NCBI GenBank assembly: GCA_028565715.1 | Contig: JAOXYC010210461.1 | Span: forward strand, 1-11,336 | DNA length: 11,336 bases | Direction of reading: 5' to 3' | Source of the DNA: Phoronis pallida | Taxonomy: Eukaryota > Phoronida > Phoronidae | Part shown: positions 1 through 9,600 of the stretch, piece by piece | Position numbering within the stretch: position 1 is the first letter of the stretch | Layout: each line of letters begins with the position of its first letter | Notes under the pieces: model-generated | Seen by the model: only the letters and a program-made list of their open reading frames with translations | Databases searched by the model: none | What the model was told of the DNA's origin: nothing | Position numbers and translations under genes: made by a program

Positions 1-146
1 TGATTCTTACAATGAATGGGAAGTAATACCACCTTTTATTGGATGAGATTTTGAAAAATCATAGAACAAGCCTTTGGGGAGTTCTATGATTTTTCAAAAT
101 CGAATCCAATAAAATGTGGTATTACTTCCCATGAATTTAAGAATCA
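1..146. repeat. Long foldback palindrome, arms about 67 bp
   Basis: Positions 1-67 pair with 81-146 with only a few mismatches and one single-base gap, leaving a 13 base loop (68-80). The pairing runs to the window edge, so the arms may continue to the left. It has no coding frame. It lies beyond the last visible exon, so it is either in the final intron or in 3' flanking sequence. It could be a foldback or MITE-type element. If transcribed on either strand it would fold into a long hairpin. Confidence 0.85.
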
Positions 147-403
147 TTTTATCACTTAACACCGCCAATTTGCGAAAAAATGTGAGTTTCAGCATTTTAC
201 GTTCTTGAACTTTACAATTCTTTATGTTCTAAAACACGTGCATAATGATTATGCATAATGATTATGCAGGTGTCGTGCACAATGCTTTTCACGTAATTTA
301 GTACTTGTGTACTCTGCTTAGTCATATCAAAGTAGCAAACGCATAATACAAAGTATATGAGTTTGTTATATGAATCCGAATATAGGATAGTTAAGTGATA
401 AAA
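147..403. mobile_element. Possible small non-autonomous DNA transposon (MITE) with 14 bp terminal inverted repeats
   Basis: TTTTATCACTTAAC at 147-160 is the exact reverse complement of 390-403, enclosing 257 bp with no coding frame. It abuts the palindrome ending at 146 and the hairpin starting at 403. Inside are the two overlapping 17 bp palindromes at 239-268. No target-site duplication is evident, so the boundaries are provisional. Confidence 0.5.
239..268. repeat. Two overlapping copies of a 17 bp palindrome
   Basis: TGCATAATGATTATGCA occurs at 239-255 and again at 252-268, the two copies sharing four bases. Each is a perfect inverted repeat around a central G. Just before it is an E-box-like CACGTG (235-240). 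The motif resembles POU/homeodomain recognition sequences, but that is only a resemblance. Confidence 0.7.
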
Positions 404-441
404 AGATTTTCATCTTTCTCACCCAGAAAGATGAAAATCTT
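403..441. repeat. Perfect 17 bp hairpin with 5 base loop
   Basis: AAGATTTTCATCTTTCT (403-419) is the exact reverse complement of 425-441, with the loop CACCC. It lies about 25 bp downstream, on the coding strand, of the TAA that would close the last visible exon if it were not spliced. It has no T-run like a bacterial terminator, and in an animal genome it is most likely part of the neighbouring repeat. Confidence 0.8.
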
Positions 442-498
442 CTTGTTATGCATCTGTTTAGTAATTAATCCACAGTTTCATTTAACACCAGTCTGTAC

Positions 499-656
499 CT
501 GAAATTCGGGTCGACAATGAGTACATTAAAGATGTATATTCCATTCAACACTTGAGTGAATTTAATGCCTGATACACCTGTAGCATTCAGTATCTCATAG
601 GGTAGGGTCATATCCTCAGACATGTCACCATGTGACTCAAAGCAACTCATAAAGTT
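499..656 (-). CDS. CATSPERE: CatSper epsilon-like gene, PYEILN exon, last one visible
   Basis: This 158 nt exon reads NFMSCFESHGDMSEDMT, then LPYEILNATGVSGIKFTQ, then VLNGIYIFNVLIVDPNF plus AG. P-Y-E-I-L-N, a G-I/M-Y-V/I-F strand and a D-P-N-F/Y end are characteristic of the last extracellular domain of CatSper epsilon, directly before the membrane helix. I end the exon at the donor CAG|GTACAG (phase 2), because no transmembrane helix follows in frame. Read through, the frame instead stops at TAA (465-467) after about nine more residues. Confidence 0.87.
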
Positions 657-3600
657 CTGAAATGATACAAATTCATTAGAATCGAATTAATAGATTGAGT
701 AACAATTTTTATATTCATTTTCATATCAGTGATTCTCTATAACATGCCTGTTGATTTTCATAGTTTTCATAATTCATATTTCAATGAGCTTAATCTTGCC
801 CGTGCAATGCAAAGTTTAACTTGTTTTTCAAGCAATTCTTGGTGGTTATTGTTGACAAAAATATATGATAAATTTACGAGAAAATCAAATTGAAATATTA
901 GGTTTATTTAAATACCTCTTTATGTAAAGTTATATGCAGAATGCGATTGACTTACATGGGGACCTAGTATTTTGAAAGGGTCAGTTTCACCTGTTGTTTT
1001 CTTCATATTCTCCCTTGACAATGACTTACAGTGACAACCAGCCTGATGGGAATAAACAAGGGCGTGGTTAAGGACTAGTAAACATTGAGTTACAAATGAT
1101 GAAGACCATGCAACCTCTTAATGAGAGCTTTTCAAGGTTTGATGACAAACATATGATAAAGACCAAGCCCTAAATGAGAGCTCTTCAAGGTTTGTTTAAG
1201 TATAGATGACAAATGCAACAGTTGATAAAGACCAAGCCCTAAATGAGAGCTTTTCAAGGTTTTTTAATTCTAGATGACAAACACTAGATAATTTATATCA
1301 AGTTACAAGACTCAGTCATGAATGGAGGTTTGAAGCTCATTTCAGAATCTTGAAAAATCATACTATGTGACTGAAAACATCAACGAGAAATAGATGGAAC
1401 ACGCTTTTGAGATTAGTTCAAATTAAGACTGTGTGTTGTGTAAATAGTTACTTAATCTTACATCTTTCATGGTTGCACTATATTTCCAGCCAATACGACT
1501 ATGCTCCTCCCAGACGATGAAATCCTCCACAACCTTCTTCATAGGTTCCAAAGCATCAATTCTGAAAGTGATTAAATTTGATAGGTTGTCAAGACCGGAG
1601 TCGGTAGATAAATGATTAGAATTAAAATACGTATTGTTCGAGAGCTATAGTGTTTTAACTCTTTACACTGGAAATAAAGTGCAGGATTTTATCAGATTTT
1701 AATTCGATTAAATTTGAGATTTCCTACATATCTGTAACAAAAAGAAGCCATTGTTCCTGAATGCTGCAATTGTGTTTATTTTAAGTGTCGGCATTCATTA
1801 TTATGAAATAAAAATAATTTGATTGATCAAGTTCTCTCATCATGATTTATCTGTCGGTGAGTAGTATACAGTATACACTTAAGTAAACCTGACAATAGAT
1901 AATATCGCAGCTAGCTATGAAATTGAACAGAATTTACTTTAAATTTGTAAACTTAAGATGTTTCAGTCTTTTTTAAACACTTCATTTATTGGGGGGTTAT
2001 TTTGTTTGTTAATTTGCACTAAAGGTTCAAAAAGATTTTTTTTCAACTTACACATATAATTCAGGCAAAAATATTCCACTGGCCTTCATAACAGTAGGAC
2101 AACCAAGCTTCTCAAAATCATATGGAAACACCTGTAAAACAGAATAGCCCAGTTAGAATCTTGTGAAAAATTTGAAAGGTCAGAAGAATTTGGAGCTCAT
2201 CCAGGAATCAAATCACGGTCTTCTATTTGCTGGACAAGTGCTTGCTCTACCAACTGAACTGACATAATAGCCCCTGGTAATTTCAGTGTAAGTTTTAAGG
2301 CTATATAGCCAGAGTATGAAACTACTGACGACAAGAAACAAGATGGATAACAGACCCTGCCCCAAGGATTAAATTGACCGAACATACTGAATGCATGACA
2401 TATCTGACATAATAATTACCTTATCCTTCTTCTGGATTGTACCTTTACTATCTGTATACCAATCCCTGAAACAAAAACACCACTTAAAGGTTAATCATGA
2501 GAATATTTCTCTATCAGACTTAATTCAAAAGTTTTACAGAAAAGTTGTGGAGATTAGATCAAAAAAGGCTCAAAATCTTTTTCATCCAATTTTCTCAAAA
2601 ACCATGAGATGCTATTAGTACATTTAGTGAAAAATGCTGTTGAAAAAACAAAATACACAGAATGCATGAAAATGTATGATTATTAATTTCACAATCTTCA
2701 TACCCTGAAATGGTGTAACTGTAGAATGGTTCACAGTCTGCATCAATTGATTTTCTGAAAAAGAGAATTTATCATCATGATATAAAGCAGCTGCCTTTAT
2801 AAAAGGGAACTGTCAATCTGTTTTTGTTTAAAATCTACACATTCGAACAAAGTTTAAGCACTGCAGTTATTTCAAATAATTTAAGCTACCAGTATAAGAC
2901 TATAAAATATGCTATAAGAGAGCTCTCACAGACGACCGGTTATGGTGGCTAGAAGGATAATTCTTCACTTTTTGCACAGTTGTGACCCTATCCGGCTGGC
3001 GTGATATCAGGTTCTGTAACGGTAAATCTGGATATAATTTTGTTGGTTTTTAGAACTAATTCGGTCAAATGACAATGTAATAACTACTAACACCAGATAC
3101 TGATACATATTTTTTACGCATTTGGTTTTTGATACCTGGTATTACTGGTCGTCTGCGAAAGCTCTCTATTAATAATACATTGAAATTAATATTGAAATAT
3201 TGGAACATTTACAAACAACTTACTTTGCCACTGATATATATCTGTTAGGTGGGCAACCAATTGAGATGGAGGCAAACTAAATAAATAAATCATCATATTT
3301 CAATTATTAAGAAACAAATTCATTTCTGACAAAATAAGCAAACATTGTTATGCATGGAATGTCTGGAATGGACTGATTAAATATCTTTAGTAAATTTTAT
3401 CTACATGCAAGGTAAGAAAATGCCATTTAATGGGTATAAAGTTCCTCTTGCGTCCTGTACAGGGGAGTGGTCTCACGCCACAGGAATAGCATCTGGCCTT
3501 ATGAGCCTCATGAGGCTCAGGAAGGTATTAACTAAATTTATTCAGACTGATAAAATAAGATGCATCGCCTGTCTTCAAACGAAGTTGACAGGTAAATGGG

Positions 3601-6600
3601 TGGGATCAGGTCTGTATGGGAGAGTACTACTATAAATTTGCGTACAACCTGCCGAGAGTCCCTTGTTGGGATACCAGCTAATATTTATACTGCAATGTTT
3701 GTGGCCTCTTACCGTTTTAATAGGTGGACAGTACAAGTTACTGCGTATAGGCTTGACCTCAATGTTAATAGTCTTGGTTGCGTTCAATCTGTAAAATTGG
3801 AAAATATTCAAGAGATGATGTCTTATTTAATATCAGGACACTTTTCATCAACAACTGGACTCACAAAAAATGTTGTCCATGTCTCAAAGACTATATGGTA
3901 TTATTATACAATCATGTCACCGCAGACTGCTTTTTCGAAATATAATGCTGCATGAACTGGTTTGAATCAAATATAAAGACAAGTAACAATTTACTTACAA
4001 GTTACTGGCATTGTTGTTCAAGGTGACATCGTGCACTGCTTTTATACTGAAAGACTAATGATAAAAGTTCAACTGTTATTAATAAAAGTTTGATGAAAAC
4101 AGTCTGACTAATGTTTTGGACAGAGGTGATGATGAGGATGGTGAAATTTCAGAGTGTCAATATAAATTGAAATATTTTAATTTAATCCTTAATATGCAAC
4201 AGTTAAAGTAATACATTGCTTCTTACGAAGGTGTAATTATCAACTATTGAATGAGGTCAATTGCGTTGGATTTTTTGTCACACATTGCATTGTCACATTC
4301 ATCTTAGTCTCTCCCAAAGCCCATCTCAAACGATGGTCTGTTCTCCCTACTTTCGGTAAAAAAACGACCCCCTGCAATCGGCGACTCGAGAACAGTGTTA
4401 TTACCCGGGCACACGTCCACCGATTGCACTTATCTCAAGTGGTTTTATGACCCGTATGTTGGCGGCCATATGCCTGTTTGCTTAGTCAACTACATGGAGT
4501 GTACCCGGGTAATAACACTGTTCTCGAGTCGCCCATTGACACAGTCCCTCGACCTGAGTCGAAGGGGCTGGAGTTCAGTCTACATTCATCAGAACAAATA
4601 AATACCTTTGACAAAATAGTATAAAATAAAATACATATCATAATCAACTTACTTTATTGTGCAGCGTATTGAAAAGATGGAAGTAGCCAATGTGATGTTT
4701 TATTTCTGACCAACTCTCTTCAAATTTATAATACATCCTACTACCTGGATCTCCATTTGACTTCACCACCTTCAAATCCGGAAGAATAAATACTCTGATT
4801 TACAAATCATTTTGTTCTCAGAACTGTTTAAACTGTGCCCATGGCACAAAATAGGCATGACCGTGTGAATCAATCCACATCTGATGCATCTCTCCAGCAT
4901 GTGAGCATGCATACAGGCTTAGATTATATTCAGTATATGACAAACAATCAACAGAAGCAATATTACAACTAGAGCAACGCTAAAAACGTGGGTGGTACAT
5001 AATGAGGGAATGAAAATCAACAGGGATCAGAAATAATTCAACGAAGGTTGGAGCAGAGAAGACCTAACAGTCTCTTTATGTAGGCAAATCATCGCCATGA
5101 ACATCTGTACCAAGTTAACATTTTGCCAACAGGGGGAGTTAGGGCTGATGTGTCATCCAATGTTGACTTATTATCCCAAAAACCTTTTAACTTCGGCCAA
5201 CTATCACCCAAAGCATCATGTACCAAGTTTCATCAAAATCGACAGTTTCAGAGAAAATCACCGAAAACCAATCAAAACGATTTTTAAGGAACAAATTTGG
5301 CAAACAGAAGGAGCTTGGGTAGACCTTTTATTTTCCGAAAACCTTTAAACTTCGGTAAATCATCACCCAGAGCATGTGTACTGAGTTTCATCAAAATCGT
5401 TTGAGCGTTTTCAGAGAAAATTGCCGAAAATTAATTACAACGATTTTTAAGGAATAAATTTAGCCAACAGAAGGAGCTTGGGTAGACCTTTTATTTTCCG
5501 AAAACCTTTAAACTTCGGCCAATCATCACCCAGAGCATGTGTACTGAGTTTCATCAAAATCGTTTGAGTGTTTTCAGAGAAAATTGCCGAAAAATTAATG
5601 ACGGCAATTTTTAACAAAAAAAATGGCCAACAGGGGGAGCTAGAGTGGACCTATCGTCCCAAAAACCTTTTGACTTTGGCGAATCATCACCCAGAGCATG
5701 TGTACCAAGTTTCGTAAAAATCCCTTAAGCGGTTTTAGAGAAAATCGTCAAAAACCAATTACGGCGATTTTAAACAAACAAATTTGGCCAACAGGGGGAG
5801 CTAGGATTCACCCATTGTCCCGAATTCTTTTTTGTTCCGGCCAATTATCACTCAGAACATGTGTAATAAGTTTCGTCAAAATTGACTTCAGCGCTTTCAG
5901 AGAAAATCGACTAAAACCAATTACGGCGATTTTTTACGAACAAATTTGGCCAACAGGGGGAGCAAGGGTTGACTTATCAACCCAAAAACCTGTTTCCGCT
6001 CTTTTTTGCCACCGTAGGGAGCCTGGGTAAAGGTCACGACCCGAAAATCTTAACATTCTGGCCCATTATCACCCAGAACTTGTGTACCAAATTTTGTCAA
6101 AAACCGAGTGGTTTTGGAAATAATCAACGGAAACCAGTTGTGGACGACCGACGACGGATAACGGACGACCACCCGGATGATAACAATATGCCATCACATA
6201 TAAATATGTGGATGCATAAAAATAGTTACAACTGGTAGATCATGTGTACACCAAAAAACATTTGTTCACAATTTTGTCATGCAAATAAGTTCAAATGCAA
6301 ATTAAAATTGTTTAAAGATGCAAAAGCGTATGTATGACCATAAAAGGCATAAAAACAAATTGCAGTGAAAGTCGTTGTCATTGAGGAACGCATTCAAATT
6401 AATTTGTGGAGCCAGACATTGTGGAATATTCCAAGTGTGCTACATGGAGTTCTAACTATGCAAGTTTCACAACAATTTGATTTTATGATTTTTATGGTCA
6501 TGGAAAAGGTTTATGCATCTTAAAGATAGATTATGTAATGATTCTTGGGTTATTGAACTCTTATGAGCACCTTGGTGCTTTTTAGAAAAAATATCACCCG

Positions 6601-9600
6601 AGGACGACTACATAATCTATTCATCCCCTGCTTTAATCAAGGTTTATATGGCTCATAACACTGGCAAAAAGTTGAAAAGTGTGAATCAATTGTCTAGGCT
6701 CAATTATGAAAGTTTCAAAAATTATTTTCCAAATTATAAAATATTCATATATTGTCACACTATGGACAATCATGCAATTATTAATCACTAAATTTTACCT
6801 GAATGTCATTTGGTACGTTGGATGAACGCACTAACAAAGCCCAAAACTCAATTTCTTCTCCCTTGTCCAGGAAATAATTCATAAAGTTCATATTATGTTG
6901 GAACTCAATGTACTGAAACAAAAACACATGAAGAGATTAAAATGCACCTTGATATAAGATATTCTTACGGACGGTATCCAAGACCAGATGGCGCTGTCTC
7001 GCAACAAGAGCGGGTGTCAACAAATCAGAGGTTCCTGGATGCTTACAGTCTCACGTTATCGTGACAGACGACTAGCAACATATTTTTATATGCTCAGTTG
7101 TTTGTGTGGTATTTTATAGAGTTTTACTCGTTCTTTTGATAGTATATTAATTTTATTAATCGTTATGTTCTGTGACTATTTAACAACTTTGAGAAGACTT
7201 AGTTTGAGTTCATCCGGGCTTTTAAGACAAGCAACTTTCAATGAATTCTGCCAAGTCATGATGATGACATAGGCCGCCGTCCGTGAGAATCTGCCTTTTA
7301 CATTTCCAACCGAGCTAGGATAGTCACTATTGTCATTTAAGCAATGACATGTGGTGATTCTTTCACAGACTTTGAACTACTGAAAGCAGATTTAGTCCTA
7401 ACAGTGTACATATTTGGGGTGGTGGCAGGGCCCTCGATGACCTGATTTTAGGGCCATTACAAAGTCCCTTCCCCTTGCATGGAAGAGTATTATGGTGTCG
7501 ATAATTTTACCAAGCCTTTCGATGGATTAAATGTTCAGCTCCCAAGAGCTTCAAATTCTAATTTAGCCAATTAATTTCATATTATTTCTCATTTTGAAAA
7601 CTTACTGGACACAGATCATATGATCCTAAAACATTAGCAAGTTCCTGTTGAATTGGGAATCGTATGTTGCTCTGGATTTCAGTTCCATCTATCCTAGCCA
7701 AGTACAACTCATTGAGCACGTCATAGTACAAGATAACATCACTCTGTCCCAGCAATGATGATTCTCCACTGTTAATCTAAAATAAAGTTTACAGTATACA
7801 AATGTATGCTTTTACTGGCCGAAAGTGATAAATATTGAAAAGACAGAAAAATTCTACTATCCTAGTCCAGATTCGTTCCAAATTTTTCTGTCTTCAATAG
7901 TTTCAACTTTTTTGTGCGTTTGTTTTTTAATTTGACTCATATTGGTGCAGAGAGTCACTTTACTATGAATTAAATACCCACACCAATTCATTATTTCAAT
8001 CTTGTCACATTTTCATCATCTTTAAATGTTGACATCAAACTGTCATCTCAATATCAAATATTCAAACCATTCAAATCCTTTTCGAGCATCATGAAGCTAT
8101 AATGGCAGAATCATTTTGAATACAAATCAAACACTTTACCAAATGAGCTAAACTGCCACAGCCGGGTTGAAGCTTGACATGCTGCGTGAGTTTCAAATGC
8201 AGCTACTTTGTACTGCTGTAGAAATACAATTTGTCTTGAACATTCGGCTAGCTGAATGATTGGCATTCTTTTAGACAGAGAAGAACAACAGAAATTTATA
8301 AAACAGCATAGAAAACTGAATGTTCGGCACAAATTTTATTTCCACAGCTGTCGTAGTTTAAAACCCGCTGACTGACATACCTGTGCAATATGTTCCTGTT
8401 TGACTTTTCCATAGTACATCCATCTGTTAGTGGTCATGATGATCAAATCATTATTCACATCTGTTAAAATGAAACAAATAGTCATTTGCTTGGCAATTGG
8501 TGTTTTATCATGCAGCTCATTTAGCAAAAGTTTGACAGTTGTGAAGGTACTTATTTTATATTTCTTGAAGTGTATTGAATATACTTACCGACTAAAACCT
8601 GACTAATACTGTCCGTAGAGGTGGTTAGAACATGAATATCCTCCCCATCTTCATTACACTCTAGGAGTGAGTAGGGCCCAGAGTTACCTGCAGAAAATAC
8701 TTTTTGGTTAAAGACTAAGAAACATGTGACATTATGGTGCAACAAAAAATGACCATATTTTCATTGGATGTTATACCCATATCCCATGTATACCTTTTCA
8801 CTAAAAAAGCCATCTCTGATGATTTAAAGCAACAGAATCTAAACAAACATACTCTTTTGTTTGATTTTTAGTGTCAGAGAAGATTGGGTAATGACTTGGT
8901 AATTAATTATCCTTAAATAAAATCACAAAATCATTTCCTAATAATTACAACTGACCCTTAGGTATACAATATAATAAACTGAGTCTACCATCAACCATAA
9001 CACCTTATTGTTGCAGAAAAAAGAGGGAAATTAATTAAATTAAACAGAAAGACCCACCGTTGTCATAGTAATAGTAAACACTGTTCTTGTCCCAGAATAC
9101 AAAGCTTGGTGTCACACTAGGAAAGAACTTCACATTCAAGACATCTAGAAAATAATAATGATGATGAAATTATTGTTAACTATACCTCTGGTTGGGTTAT
9201 AATAAATATAAATTCCAAATAAGTTCATTTAACTGGTACGGTCAAGAAAGCTGAATAATTATGAAGATGTCTTCTTCCACAAGTTATCAGCTGCCTGTTT
9301 AAGTTCTTGACATTACGTAACATCAATTCTGTTATCAACCAAGTAAAAAATGCCAACACTTACTTTAAACAACTTGCTAGAATAAACAAAACAATTACCA
9401 AATAAAGAGATTATTGCATGTCTGCAATATACGGTATCAAAATGGCATTGATAATGGAATACCAATATTCTTATTGTTTTTTATACTCTGAAATTCAATT
9501 TCTTTTTTGACATACCATTTTCTGCTGAGGATAGCTGAACCTTTGTAGCCTCCCACTGGCCAGAATTTGGGTAGTAAAGCGCAACAACTTTCTGAAACAT

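Noticed and set aside
403-441. The hairpin as a transcription terminator
   Set aside because: The window is animal-type, spliced DNA, so a bacterial-style terminator is not expected, and there is no T-run; it also touches the neighbouring repeat.
2194-2275. A functional tRNA gene
   Set aside because: The A-box and B-box resemble a tRNA, but the arms do not pair well and the anticodon region is unclear; a SINE head fits better.
3596-3955. A 119-codon plus-strand frame as a separate gene
   Set aside because: No recognisable domain, no splice or promoter context, and it lies in an intron of the opposite-strand gene in a repeat-like segment.
4840-4990. The minus-strand frame with YACSHAGEMHQMW as a true exon
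   Set aside because: No donor of the needed phase, an in-frame stop, and the neighbouring exons join well without it.
5100-6140. A CRISPR array
   Set aside because: Units are about 162 bp head-to-tail with no short repeat and unique spacer pattern, and the surroundings are eukaryotic.
5097-6238. Three plus-strand frames of 83 to 110 codons
   Set aside because: They fall within the tandem satellite and repeat the same peptide pieces unit by unit; they are by-products of the repeat.
8111-8332. A 73-codon minus-strand frame as an extra exon
   Set aside because: The exons on both sides already join in phase 0, and the frame lacks matching acceptor and donor sites.
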